49,146 nucleotides of DNA from JBBDNV01 sp040877415 (lineage in GTDB: Bacteria; Planctomycetota; Planctomycetia; Pirellulales; PALSA-1355): contig JBBDNV010000197.1 in NCBI GenBank assembly GCA_040877415.1, forward strand, positions 1 to 49,146, given 5' to 3'. The notes below the pieces were generated by a model. It searched no databases. It worked only from the letters and a program-made list of their open reading frames with translations, and was not told where the DNA came from. Position 1 is the stretch's first letter; every line of letters begins with the position of its first letter. Below, one piece after another: positions 16,090 through 24,907 of this stretch. Both the position numbers and the translations under genes were made by a program.

Positions 16090-16174
16090 CCCCGGAATCG
16101 GGACGGTTCCAAAACTCCGCTTGCGACGCGGATTGCCCGCTCGGACCGGCGCTCCAACGGCCGGGGCCAGCGGC

Positions 16175-17497
16175 TCACTTGTTGATCACCACCGTGAAGT
16201 AGCTTTCGACGACGCGGTCGAAATAGTCCGGGCGCATTTCCATCGAAGCGTCGTTGTACGCGCAATAATTGCGAATCTGGTTGAGCAGGTCGCGCGGATG
16301 GCAGCGCCTGAGCGGCCGCTTGCCGCGGTAGTGCTTTTCGAGCAGCTTTTCGACCACTTCGGGCCGAAACTGGCAGCCGAACGTGTTGCAATACAGCTCG
16401 AAAAGCCGGCGAAACTCATCCTCGCTGGGATTGCCGATCTCGATCTTGTACGGAATCCGGCGCAAGAAGGCTTCGTCGACCAGGTCGCTCGGCTCGAGGT
16501 TCGTGGAAAAAATAATCAGTTGCTCGAAGGGAACCTGAAATTTTTTCCCTGTTGAAAGAGTCAAAAAGTCCTGCCGGTTTTCCAGCGGTACGATCCAGCG
16601 GTTGAGCAGCTCGGCCGGCTCGATTCGCTGGCGGCCGAAGTCGTCGATCAGCAGGCAGCCGCAGTTGCTCTTCATCTGCAGCGGGGCTTCGCTGACGTTG
16701 CACCGCGGATCGTGCCGAACTTCCAGGCTGTCCATCGTCAACTCGCCGCCGACGACCACCGTCGGACGCCGGACCTTGACCCAGCGGCGGTCGTAGTTGG
16801 CCGACCGCAGGATGCTGTCCTCGCGGCTTTCGATCACGTCGTGATAGGCGGTGTCGTACAGCTTGATGAGCTGCCCGTCTTCGATGAGCGTTTGCGGCAG
16901 CCAGATTTGTTGTCCGAAACACATCGTGATTCGTTTGGCCAACGTCGATTTGCCGTTGCCGGGGCAGCCGTAGAGAAACAGCCCGGCGCCCGAATTAATC
17001 GCCGGTCCCAGGGTTTCGAACAAATGAGCATCGACCAGAATATCGGAAAACGCTTCGGCCAGTTGCGATCGTTTCGGAGCTTCGGCCCGGATCGTCTGGG
17101 CTTCGACGCTCAGCACGTAATCCGGCAAAGGCACGGGGGCCGGACCCACGTAGGCGCAGGCTTCCCGGTAAGTCTGCGCGCGGGCGCGGCCTTGCTCGGT
17201 CAGCGAGTAGTTGTAATCGCTCAGCGGGGCCGAGCCCGTGTGTACGATCACTTGTCGCGTCCGCAGATCGTTGTAGACGTTTTCCAGGATGCCGAACGGC
17301 AGGCACAAATGATCGGAGATCGCCCGGCCGCTGGTCGTGCCGACGAGCGAGAGGTACTTGCAAACGAGCGATTCAATCAGCGAAACGGGCAGGCCTGCCT
17401 CGTCCAAGGATCGCGGTTCCGCGGGGCGGAAGGTCTCGTCGGATAGCAACTCCGCCAGCAAGCTCTCTCGAATATCTTGATCGGTTGTGGTCGACAT
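16175..17497 (-). CDS. AAA+ ATPase with N-terminal winged helix, function unknown
   Basis: 440 aa, cytoplasmic. The start at 17497 has GGAG about 10 nt upstream. Residues about 35-115 look like a winged helix (SLVGTTSGRAISDHLCLP, then a basic wing and YSLTEQGRARA). An AAA+ core follows, with Walker A GCPGNGKST (177-185), Walker B CLLIDDFG (281-288) and a sensor-1-like IIFSTNLEP. The C-terminal lid contains CHPRDLLNQIRN. The family is conserved in planctomycetes to my knowledge, sometimes beside pilus/secretion genes, but its role is not established. It converges on the REC-GGDEF-CBS gene with an 85-bp gap. DNA binding through the winged helix is possible but unproven. Confidence 0.75.
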   Translation of the reverse strand: MSTTTDQDIRESLLAELLSDETFRPAEPRSLDEAGLPVSLIESLVCKYLSLVGTTSGRAISDHLCLPFGILENVYNDLRTRQVIVHTGSAPLSDYNYSLTEQGRARAQTYREACAYVGPAPVPLPDYVLSVEAQTIRAEAPKRSQLAEAFSDILVDAHLFETLGPAINSGAGLFLYGCPGNGKSTLAKRITMCFGQQIWLPQTLIEDGQLIKLYDTAYHDVIESREDSILRSANYDRRWVKVRRPTVVVGGELTMDSLEVRHDPRCNVSEAPLQMKSNCGCLLIDDFGRQRIEPAELLNRWIVPLENRQDFLTLSTGKKFQVPFEQLIIFSTNLEPSDLVDEAFLRRIPYKIEIGNPSEDEFRRLFELYCNTFGCQFRPEVVEKLLEKHYRGKRPLRRCHPRDLLNQIRNYCAYNDASMEMRPDYFDRVVESYFTVVINK

Positions 17498-17927
17498 GAT
17501 AAACGCTCCACGGCGAGGAATGGCTGAGACACGAGCGGGGGTTGGCGCTCGCTGTGGAGGAAGACAACGAATGCCGAACCCTCTATCCTAGTGTAGGTTG
17601 CGTTTCGTCGCGGAATGTCGCCGATAATCGCAGACGGTTCGCCTTTGGCGCCCAAAGGAGGGCAGCCGAGGAGCGCGAGAACGAGACGAAACCATCCTTG
17701 CGAAAACACGATGTGCGGGGCGAGCAACGCCGGTGGCAGGCAATCGGTTCTTCACGCGCTGCTGGCAGGGTAGGTCATTTTCCGGCAGCGGTCGACGGTT
17801 TGCGAAAAGCGCTGTCGATTCGACGGATCAAGGAGAAATCCTGGGCAGCACGGGTGGGCAAGCCACCCGTGGCACCCCTCAGAATTACATTGACGCCGCG
17901 CTCGTTCGCCGTCGTCGGCGGAGTGGC
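17498..17927. other. 430-bp intergenic region with one hairpin
   Basis: It lies between the end of the beta-helix gene and the start of the ATPase gene, both on the minus strand. I see no gene. It holds the ATPase promoter side and the hairpin annotated at 17849-17871. Confidence 0.45.
17849..17871. repeat. Perfect 9-bp hairpin downstream of the beta-helix gene
   Basis: CACGGGTGG (17849-17857) and CCACCCGTG (17863-17871) are perfect reverse complements around a 5-nt loop, 56 nt past the beta-helix stop. There is no T-run on either strand, so a classical intrinsic terminator is unlikely. It resembles an interspersed REP-like hairpin. Confidence 0.5.
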
Positions 17928-20900
17928 TCACGCCGAACTTAAATCGGCCAAAATGGAATCCAGAAGTTCGTCATCCATTCCCGATGGCTCGCCAATCTTG
18001 TCAGCCGCGGCCAGGATGGACCGCTCGCGTGGGTTATCCGCGACGCTCGCTGGCAACACGATCCTGGCGGTCGAATGGCCGCTTGGCTCCGCGCCAGCCA
18101 GCCGGGTCGAAATCCACGTCGGAGCCTCCACGGTCGCCGAGCTCGGCGCGGCCAGCGCCGAGGCGACGGCCGAGCCGCTGCCATCGTCGCCGAAAGCCGC
18201 GGGCGCCGGCGGCGGTGGACCGGTGATGTTGATCTTGATCTGGAAGCCGCCGTTGCCGCGGGCAATGATCTGATCGGCGGCGTTGATGATGCTGTCCTTG
18301 TTGTAATCCCAGACGTTCGTAACCGGCTGGAGGAAGCCCGGATGAGTCCGGGCGCCGATTTCATCTGCCGCGTTGGTGATGTAGGTTCCCGCGGGGTTGG
18401 CCTCGCCGACGAAATCACTGCCGATGCGGCTGCCGTAGTAGAAATAGCTGGAGGCGGCCAGGCCAGTGTTCAGGTTCGACCCGCCGCCGGCGTCGTTCCC
18501 CTCGACGGTCACTTCCAGATACCGGTTGGAGATGACGTTCGCCGGGACCGTATCGTCCCAGATAAACTCGACCCGATCGGTTCCCGCCGCCGGCACGCCG
18601 GTCAGCACCGTGAAGCCGGTTGGCGCCGGGGCCGCCACCCAGGTGCTGGGCGTATTGTTGATCCCAGGCTGCTTGCCACTCATCGCGAACTGGAAATCAG
18701 CGAGGCTGAGCGGTCCGTGCGTGCCGGTTATGTCGACAAAGACGCCGTTGATGCCCCGGTTGTAGGAGGACATGCTGACCGGGTTGATGGAGGAACCGGC
18801 ACCCGGCAAATAGGCACTCTTGCTGGTGTCGATGGCGTCGACGTCGTCGTTGTTGGCGCCGCCGGTGGGCGGGGCGATGCCGGGCGTGAGGCCATCGTAC
18901 TTGGAATTGTTGTAGAAGAGGTGCCGGCCGGTGACGCTCGCGGTGAATGCCACCCGCTCAATCACGACGTCGTTGCCGCCGTCGTTGTCCGGCGAAATGG
19001 TTCCGCCCACATAAGTGATCTGGAACGGTACGCCGGTAACGGGAGGAACTAAGAAGGTCGTCCCCTCGGGCAGCCCGGCGAAGATGCCGGTAATCCCGCC
19101 GCCGCCGGTATTGTTGACGATCTTAAACTGCGTGCCGACCGCCGGCACGTAACCGCTGCGCAGCTCGACCGCCAGCGTGGCGCCGCCCAGGTCGATCGAC
19201 TGGGAGACCTCCAACTGGGAGTTCATCTGGCTGGTGTGCGAATAGTTGTCAACGCTGAAACCGAGCGGGATATCCTGGTTAAACGGGTTGGTGCCAAGTC
19301 CCTGGTCGCCGCCGAAAACGTAGCCGGAGATTTCAGCGAGGTTGATGCCGACGTCGACCTGGTCACCGCTGCCGTAGTTCTCGGTATGCTCGGTCAACTC
19401 GAGCGACGGCGCGAGCATGTTGATTCTCACCGTCGTGTAGGTGATGGGATTCAGCATGCTTGTGGGGATCGTCCACGATTCGGTATTTCCTCGGCTGTCG
19501 ACCAGGCCAAACAGGATGAGCTTGGCCGCGCTCGTAGCGTCGAGCTTGAGCTCGAGATTCATGTGCGTCCGGCCGGTAAGATCGGTGGGAACGACGACGT
19601 AAATCGGCCCGGTCTGGGTGAAATCGCCGCCGTACAGGAAGCTGAGCCCGTGACCATTGGTGGCCGTACCGCCCAGGACCAACGCGTCGGTGATGCCGTC
19701 CTGCACCACCTGGCCCGACCAATCGGTCAATGCCCCGTAGGGAGTTTGCGGATCGGTCAGCGTGTGGTCCCAATTCAACGGCGGCACCAGCACGCCTGGA
19801 TATATAGCCGGGTCGTCAAAGGTCCACATGTCCGTTTCCGCTCCCGACTCTCCGGTGAGCAGGGCCGAGTACGTGGTGCCGGAACCCAACGTGATGTTGG
19901 TTGCGGCGATCGTGTCAGCCTTGTCGGGAGACGCAACGGGCGTGGTCGTGTTCGGCGGAGCGGGCTGGGTCGAATTGACGTAGAAGTCCGGACCGTCGCC
20001 GTCGAAGTTGTAAGCGTTGGTGGCCCGCGGATCGATGATCCCGGTGCCCGCGATGGTGATGTCCGTATTCAGGTCGTAGTTGCCCACGACGCGGCTATTG
20101 TTGCCCACGTAGAGTTCCGTGGCGTTGCCGGTGAGAATGGGCCGGTCCAACTGCAGGATGTTGGGATCGGCATGAGCGACGACTTGCTCGACTTTGATCC
20201 CGGTTTGGAATCCCGTGACGGTCACGACGGACTCAACTTCGAGAATCGTTTCATAGGGTGCGTTGTTGTCGACCAGGATGCCCACCGAGCCGGCTACGCC
20301 GATGCCGGGCCCCGTCAAATCGGCCACGGCAAGGTATGGGGTGATGTCAGCCGCAAACGAGCTATCCTGAACGTGAACGCCGATTTTGTAGCCGGTGGAA
20401 ACGAAGCCGGTGCCACCATCGAGGCGAGAGTTGTCCAGGAAGAATCCCGTGCCGTCCGCGCCGCCTGTGGCGAGCAGTCCGAGGTTGGCTGCTTCGCGTG
20501 CCGCCTGGATCCAGTAGGCGTAGACGTCGGCATCGTCCACCTCTGAGATCACCGCGTACGCCCCGTTGTTGGCGGCGTTCTGATTGCCGAAGTCGAGCGT
20601 GCCGAAATATCCCATCTTGATGCCGACGCCGACGTTGGAAACCGTATTGCTAACCATGTTCCCGCCCGTGGCATCCTGGTTGTCGTTGATGTTCTGCATC
20701 AGGATGCCGATGCGCGTGGCGTCCTTCGTCCCTGCCGGGCCCACGTTCTCGACGGTCGAATTGAAGATGTTCAGGGCCAGCGGTTCGTCGGGCCCGGTAT
20801 CGTACGTCTGGTTGATAAGCGGCGAGACGGTGATGCCGGTCTGGCGGGTGTTCCTGACCGTGACGCCGTCGATGTTGAGATTCGGGTTGGTCTCGTTGGT

Positions 20901-21614
20901 GCCGGCGTCGCCGGCGAAACCCCACTGCGCGGCGGCGAGCGTGCCGTTGCGCACCGTGGCGCCGCCGGGCGGCGTGTACAGGGTCGTAACACCATGTTGG
21001 TAGTCGTTGTCGCTAAAGGCGCCGAGACCGCCGTCCAAAGTGAGGGCAGAAATGCTCACGCCGTCGCTGCCGCTGAAGACGAGGTTCGCAGCACTCATTT
21101 GAATGATGATGCCCGAATGCGTGCCGACCGGGAAATCGCCGTCGGTGTTGGCCGACGCCACTTCCGGAATGATCACCGTGTTCGAAACGCCAATTGTATC
21201 CTCACCAACAAGGCTTATGGGGCGCTGGATGATGATGTCAGACTGGATGTGGGTGCCTGCGCCAATATTCACGGTGGCGTTGTTGTCGGTAGAACCGGCG
21301 TCGAGGGCGTCTTGAATATTCGGAAGAGAGCCCATGCCGGTCGCGGCCTCCTTGCCGAACGCTTCGAAGCCGTATTCCAGGCCGCCCGCGGCGGCGCCGC
21401 CGAAGTCGGTGGGGTGGCTCACGATGTCCCCGGCAACCGGGGCTACGCTCGGATTCGTATCGTTGATCCAGTCATCGTTGTAGTAGACGGTCGCGACCAG
21501 CAACTTGCGCTCTTCAAGAAGCTCGAGATTGGGGCGGAAGTACTCTTGGCGCTCGGCCGTGCGCAGTGCCGTCCTGGAATCAGCTAATCGGCCAAACAGA
21601 GACTTGCCGTTCAT
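17928..21614 (-). CDS. Large surface protein: beta-helix repeats, dockerin-like tail, planctomycete sorting motif
   Basis: 1228 aa. The start has AGGAGC 7 nt upstream. Residues about 28-40 carry the planctomycete N-terminal motif (RPNLELLEERKLL) found at the start of many exported giant proteins of this phylum. From about 60 to 560 comes a right-handed parallel beta-helix region of pectate-lyase-like repeats (NATVNIGAGTHIQ, ISLVGEDTIG, LNIDGVTVRN, GVGIKMGYFG). Middle domains are beta-rich and unassigned. Near the C-terminus the dockerin-like calcium motif DYNKDSIINAADQIIAR is preceded by a half-repeat (ITNAADEIGARTH). The last residues DELLDSILADLSSA follow an acidic/hydrophobic pattern. Likely an adhesin or surface-layer protein, possibly binding polysaccharide; no catalytic residues can be assigned. 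Monocistronic. Confidence 0.8.
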   Translation of the reverse strand: MNGKSLFGRLADSRTALRTAERQEYFRPNLELLEERKLLVATVYYNDDWINDTNPSVAPVAGDIVSHPTDFGGAAAGGLEYGFEAFGKEAATGMGSLPNIQDALDAGSTDNNATVNIGAGTHIQSDIIIQRPISLVGEDTIGVSNTVIIPEVASANTDGDFPVGTHSGIIIQMSAANLVFSGSDGVSISALTLDGGLGAFSDNDYQHGVTTLYTPPGGATVRNGTLAAAQWGFAGDAGTNETNPNLNIDGVTVRNTRQTGITVSPLINQTYDTGPDEPLALNIFNSTVENVGPAGTKDATRIGILMQNINDNQDATGGNMVSNTVSNVGVGIKMGYFGTLDFGNQNAANNGAYAVISEVDDADVYAYWIQAAREAANLGLLATGGADGTGFFLDNSRLDGGTGFVSTGYKIGVHVQDSSFAADITPYLAVADLTGPGIGVAGSVGILVDNNAPYETILEVESVVTVTGFQTGIKVEQVVAHADPNILQLDRPILTGNATELYVGNNSRVVGNYDLNTDITIAGTGIIDPRATNAYNFDGDGPDFYVNSTQPAPPNTTTPVASPDKADTIAATNITLGSGTTYSALLTGESGAETDMWTFDDPAIYPGVLVPPLNWDHTLTDPQTPYGALTDWSGQVVQDGITDALVLGGTATNGHGLSFLYGGDFTQTGPIYVVVPTDLTGRTHMNLELKLDATSAAKLILFGLVDSRGNTESWTIPTSMLNPITYTTVRINMLAPSLELTEHTENYGSGDQVDVGINLAEISGYVFGGDQGLGTNPFNQDIPLGFSVDNYSHTSQMNSQLEVSQSIDLGGATLAVELRSGYVPAVGTQFKIVNNTGGGGITGIFAGLPEGTTFLVPPVTGVPFQITYVGGTISPDNDGGNDVVIERVAFTASVTGRHLFYNNSKYDGLTPGIAPPTGGANNDDVDAIDTSKSAYLPGAGSSINPVSMSSYNRGINGVFVDITGTHGPLSLADFQFAMSGKQPGINNTPSTWVAAPAPTGFTVLTGVPAAGTDRVEFIWDDTVPANVISNRYLEVTVEGNDAGGGSNLNTGLAASSYFYYGSRIGSDFVGEANPAGTYITNAADEIGARTHPGFLQPVTNVWDYNKDSIINAADQIIARGNGGFQIKINITGPPPPAPAAFGDDGSGSAVASALAAPSSATVEAPTWISTRLAGAEPSGHSTARIVLPASVADNPRERSILAAADKIGEPSGMDDELLDSILADLSSA

Positions 21615-22000
21615 AGGACGCTCCTACCAAGGGGGTTGGGCCTGCCATCGGAATGGAAGGATGGCGAATAGAAGAATGCTGCTGAAAGACACGGCTAGAA
21701 CGATCGCGGTACGTGTCCCGCCTGAAGGGAATGCCCACCATGCTAGTCACATTGGAACCAGACGCTGCGGCAACGTCAATTAGTTTCTAGAAAATATTCG
21801 AAAAAATGTCGTTTGTGGGGCGCGACCTGTGGACCCTGTTGATCAGCCGCGAGTGGACTGTGCCGTTCACTCGGATTCTTTTGGTGCCGAATTGGAAAGC
21901 GCAAGCGCGCGCGTGTGAGCGGACCGGCTATGGCCTGGCGCTTGGGTTGAGACACGGCAATCGACAGGTCCCGTCTCGAATCGTCCGCAGCCGACGAGAA
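21615..22000. other. 386-bp intergenic region upstream of the beta-helix gene
   Basis: No gene is supported. It contains the beta-helix promoter side and an AT-rich patch at about 21780-21810, and it abuts the outer edge of the tRNA-derived direct repeat at 22001. Confidence 0.4.
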
Positions 22001-22042
22001 TACGCCCGGCAGGAATCGAACCTGCAACCTGCGGATTAGAAG
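22001..22042 (-). repeat. 42-bp copy of the tRNA-Arg 3' part (attachment-site repeat)
   Basis: These 42 bases are identical to 22849-22890. They cover the tRNA from the anticodon loop (CTTCTAA) to the discriminator base. The 5' half of the tRNA is absent, so this is not a functional gene. Its position 848 bp from the intact tRNA, in the same orientation, is the classic layout of an att repeat at the far end of an element integrated into a tRNA 3' end. Confidence 0.85.
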
Positions 22043-22199
22043 GCACTCCCGGCCGAGGCCCAAAACGGCCCGTTTTCTTCGGGTTTCAGCGCGATTTTAG
22101 ACGGAGTTAGCGCGTTTGCAAGCCATTGCGAAAAGTCGCGAGTTTTCCGACGGTTGCGCGATACGCGCGAGCGCAAATGCGTACTGCGGCCGCGCGCCA

Positions 22200-22526
22200 C
22201 TAAGAGGCGAGATCATCCTTGGTGATCGGCGCTTGGCCGGGGCCACGCACGCGGAGAATGAAGACGTCTGCGCCGTCGACATGAAACACGGCGCGATAGA
22301 TTCGGCCGCGCTTGGTCTTGAACAGGACCTGCTTGACCTCTAGTTCGAGGTCCTGGTTCTCATGCGCCGCAGGATAGGATTCGGCCGCCGTCGTCAGTCG
22401 CTCGACCATCTGATCGTAGGCATCGAGCCACGCCGCGGCACCCTGCGGTGAACGCTCGAAGAGCCACTCAAAGATGTGGCGTTTGTCCCATTTGGCCCCG
22501 GGAAGCTCACGGACGGTGAACGTCAT
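22200..22526 (-). CDS. RelE/ParE-superfamily toxin
   Basis: A 108-aa small basic protein. The alternating helix and strand pattern with HIFEWLFERSPQGAAAWLDAY at the N-terminus, LEVKQVLFKTKRGRIYRAVF in the centre and VFILRVRGPGQAP near the end fits RelE/ParE-type toxins (mRNA interferase or gyrase poison; the sequence does not decide which). The gene overlaps the upstream 84-aa antitoxin by 4 nt (ATGA), the normal order of antitoxin then toxin. It lies inside the tRNA-bounded islet. A C-terminal fragment of a homologous toxin occurs at 37107-37178. Confidence 0.8.
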   Translation of the reverse strand: MTFTVRELPGAKWDKRHIFEWLFERSPQGAAAWLDAYDQMVERLTTAAESYPAAHENQDLELEVKQVLFKTKRGRIYRAVFHVDGADVFILRVRGPGQAPITKDDLAS

Positions 22527-22777
22527 TTGTCGGCCAGGCCGAACTCTCGGCGGAGTTGTGCGGAATGCTCGCCGGCGACCGTGCCCCTTTCGCCTCGCTT
22601 GAAATCCTCAATCGACGCGGCGATGGCCGCAACGTTCTGGGCGTACAACTCGCCGGACGGATTCTCGTGCCGCCAGAGGTCAAACAGTTCGTCCAGGCTA
22701 GCCTCGGCATCCCCAGTGCCGACGCGATGTCGCACGAACCGCATGAAGCTTTCAAGTTGTTGTTCGGTCGTCGCCAT
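22523..22777 (-). CDS. Putative antitoxin of the islet toxin-antitoxin pair
   Basis: 84 aa, mainly helical and acidic, with a central LDELFDLWRHENPS motif and C-terminal RREFGLADK. It is clearly related to the protein at 37182-37436 (shared DLWR..HP, AERG/GERG and REFRR/LRREF positions). GGAGG lies about 12 nt upstream of the start. I do not recognise a DNA-binding domain, so autoregulation cannot be claimed. The assignment as antitoxin rests on size, on the 4-nt overlap with a RelE/ParE-like toxin gene and on the paralogue with the same arrangement. Confidence 0.75.
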   Translation of the reverse strand: MATTEQQLESFMRFVRHRVGTGDAEASLDELFDLWRHENPSGELYAQNVAAIAASIEDFKRGERGTVAGEHSAQLRREFGLADK

Positions 22778-22848
22778 GGTCTTCGTTCGCCTCCATCATC
22801 ATTCAGTCAATTGGCCATGCAGCCATTTTATCACACCCGAGACTCGAT

Positions 22849-22922
22849 TACGCCCGGCAGGAATCGAACCTGCAACCTGCGGATTAGAAGTCCGCTGCTC
22901 TATCCATTTGAGCTACGGGCGC
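22849..22922 (-). tRNA. tRNA-Arg (anticodon TCT)
   Basis: A full cloverleaf can be folded: acceptor GCGCCCG with CGGGCGT (one G-T pair at 1-72), D-arm GCTC/GAGC, anticodon stem GCGGA/TCCGC around loop CTTCTAA, T-arm GCAGG/CCTGC with TTCGATT, and discriminator A. The anticodon TCT reads AGA. No CCA is encoded. The 3' part serves as attachment site for the islet on its 3' side. Confidence 0.93.
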
Positions 22923-23236
22923 AAGGGGGCTCGGCGCACTGGACGGCTCTATTCTATCGGAGACGCGCGGATCGCTGCCAGATGCGCCTCGACGAGCACC
23001 GCGCATTGTGGTAGCGGACCGGATTGCCGTGATCTTGCAGATACAAGGGACCCCGCTGGGGTCCTTCGGCCACGGGCGCGGCTCGGGCCGCGCGGGGCAG
23101 CTCGAATTTCGACGACCGACGCGTGCAAGGCGACCGGCGGCGCTGTAGGATTGTCGTGCATCGAGGCCGGCGGCGCAGGCCGCGGCGGCACTCGAGGGGT
23201 CAAGCGGAAATCGAGATCATGAGGAGATTTCTGGAC
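22923..23236. other. 314-bp gap between tRNA-Arg and the acetylesterase gene
   Basis: It contains the tRNA promoter side (minus strand) and the leader of the acetylesterase gene (plus strand). The frame of the downstream gene is open to 23123, but that part is arginine-rich and looks non-coding. No other gene is supported. Confidence 0.4.
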
Positions 23237-24643
23237 ATGAACGCACAAAATCGTCTTCGGCTCGTCATGGGCCTGGCTGTCGGATTGTTCTTGACGGACG
23301 CGGCGCAAGGCGCCGTCCGACCCAACGGACTGTTTTCCGATAACGGGGTCTTGCAGCAAAAGGTCAAAGTGCCGGTTTGGGGCACCACCGACAAGACGGA
23401 AAAGATCACCGTCCGCATCGCCAACCAGGAAGCCGAAGCGGTGCCCAAAGACGGCAAGTGGAAAGTCGAGTTGGGACAGATGCCCGCCGGCGGGCCGCAC
23501 GTAATGACGATCGGGCAAGGCGACGACAAGATCGAGTTGAAGAATATCCTGGTGGGCGAAGTCTGGCTTTGCGGCGGTCAGTCGAACATGCAGTGGCAAC
23601 TGAAGAATTCCGACGGCGGCAGCGAGGCGATCACCGATTCGGCCAACGACAAGCTGCGACTGCTTACCGTGCCGCGCCATCGGTCCGACACGCCGAAGTC
23701 GATCGTGGACTCGAGGTGGGAGATCGCCGGACCGCAAACCACGGGCGAGTTTTCGGCGGTGGGCTACTTTTTCGGCCGCGACTTGCAAAAGCATCTCGGC
23801 GTGCCGGTGGGGCTCATTTCGTCCAACGTCGGCGGGACGGCGGCCGAGGAGTGGACCAGCCAGAAAGCGCTCGAGTCAAACCCCGATTTGAAAGGCACGT
23901 TTACGCCGGCGGAAGGATCGAGCAGGCTTTACAATGCGATGATCGCCCCGCTTGCGCCCTACGCGATTCAGGGCGCGATCTGGTACCAGGGCGAATCGAA
24001 CGCTCCGCGGGCCTTTCACTATCGCAAGCTGCTGCCGGCGATGATCGCGGACTGGCGCAACACGTTCGGCCAGGGCGATTTTCCATTCCTGATCGTGCAA
24101 ATCGCGCCCTACGACAAGGAGCAGAGCAAATCCCCGGACAGCCGCTGGGCGGAAATTCGCGACTCGCAGTTGCACGTCAGCCAGAACGTGCCTCGCTCGG
24201 CGCTGGTCGTGACGATCGACGTGGGCGACGAGCAAGACATTCATCCGCGACGCAAGGAACCGGTTGGCGCCCGGCTGGCGTTGGCCGCGCGCGGCGTGGC
24301 GTACGGCGAAAACATCGAATTCTCCGGTCCCATCTACGACAGCATGAGCGTGTTGGACAACAAAGTCCGCTTGCGATTCAAGCACTTGGGCTCGGGCCTG
24401 GTGGCCAAGGCCGATTCGCTTTTGGGCTTTACCGTCGCCGGCGAAGACCAGAAATTTCACCCAGCCAACGCCGAGATCGAAGGCGACACGGTCGTGGTTT
24501 CGAGCGACCAGGTGCAAAAACCCCTCGCGGTCCGTTACGCCTGGCTGCCCTACCCGGAAGGCAATTTGTGGAACCGGGACGATCTGCCGGCCTCGCCGTT
24601 CCGCACCGATTCGTTCCCCCTCACGACACAGGACCAAAAGTAG
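23237..24643 (+). CDS. Sialate O-acetylesterase-like SGNH hydrolase
   Basis: 468 aa, exported. The start at 23237 (MNAQNRL) has AGGAG about 9-10 nt upstream; ATG 23219 is an alternative. Signal peptide about 1-26 (MGLAVGLFLTDAAQGA). A beta-sandwich-like segment follows (VLQQKVKVPVWGTTD). The SASA-type esterase domain has the nucleophile block GEVWLCGGQSNMQW (Ser116), the oxyanion region IWYQGESNA and the catalytic Asp/His stretch GDEQDIHPRRK. The enzymes remove O-acetyl groups from sialic acid or from hemicellulose-type sugars; planctomycetes often hold many copies among glycan degradation genes. Here it stands alone between a tRNA and a membrane protein gene, so the substrate is unknown. Confidence 0.85.
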   Translation: MNAQNRLRLVMGLAVGLFLTDAAQGAVRPNGLFSDNGVLQQKVKVPVWGTTDKTEKITVRIANQEAEAVPKDGKWKVELGQMPAGGPHVMTIGQGDDKIELKNILVGEVWLCGGQSNMQWQLKNSDGGSEAITDSANDKLRLLTVPRHRSDTPKSIVDSRWEIAGPQTTGEFSAVGYFFGRDLQKHLGVPVGLISSNVGGTAAEEWTSQKALESNPDLKGTFTPAEGSSRLYNAMIAPLAPYAIQGAIWYQGESNAPRAFHYRKLLPAMIADWRNTFGQGDFPFLIVQIAPYDKEQSKSPDSRWAEIRDSQLHVSQNVPRSALVVTIDVGDEQDIHPRRKEPVGARLALAARGVAYGENIEFSGPIYDSMSVLDNKVRLRFKHLGSGLVAKADSLLGFTVAGEDQKFHPANAEIEGDTVVVSSDQVQKPLAVRYAWLPYPEGNLWNRDDLPASPFRTDSFPLTTQDQK

Positions 24644-24907
24644 GCCGATCGATCCGGCAAAAAGCTGAGCCACAAGCGTGTTTTGGGTCTCTTTTTGGGT
24701 CTGGGTGCTCGTCGGGTGGGGCATTCGAAGGGGTCGTACGAGCCAACCATTTTTCCCCGCCGACCCCGGCCGCGATGGGCTCACGGGGTTTTCCCGACGT
24801 GAGTTCCGCCCGTGCTCCCCGTTTCAGACGGTAGCCGGAATTTGCTTTGCCTGCTACAAAATCTAAGGTGTGCAGCTCGTCGACAACCACGGAGGGACTT
24901 TGAGGCA

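Larger units (their letters stand above)
22001..22890. mobile_element. Minimal tRNA-Arg islet carrying a toxin-antitoxin pair
   Basis: The segment is bounded by the 42-bp direct repeats 22001-22042 and 22849-22890, the inner one lying within intact tRNA-Arg(TCT). The ~806 bp between them hold only a toxin-antitoxin operon and short flanks; there is no integrase or recognisable recombinase. It is best read as the decayed remnant of an integrated island, or as a tiny islet moved by an integrase encoded elsewhere. Retention of a toxin-antitoxin pair would stabilise it. Confidence 0.7.

Noticed and set aside
22001..22042. Possible second tRNA-Arg gene
   Set aside because: Only the anticodon loop and 3' part are present; there is no D-arm or 5' acceptor strand.
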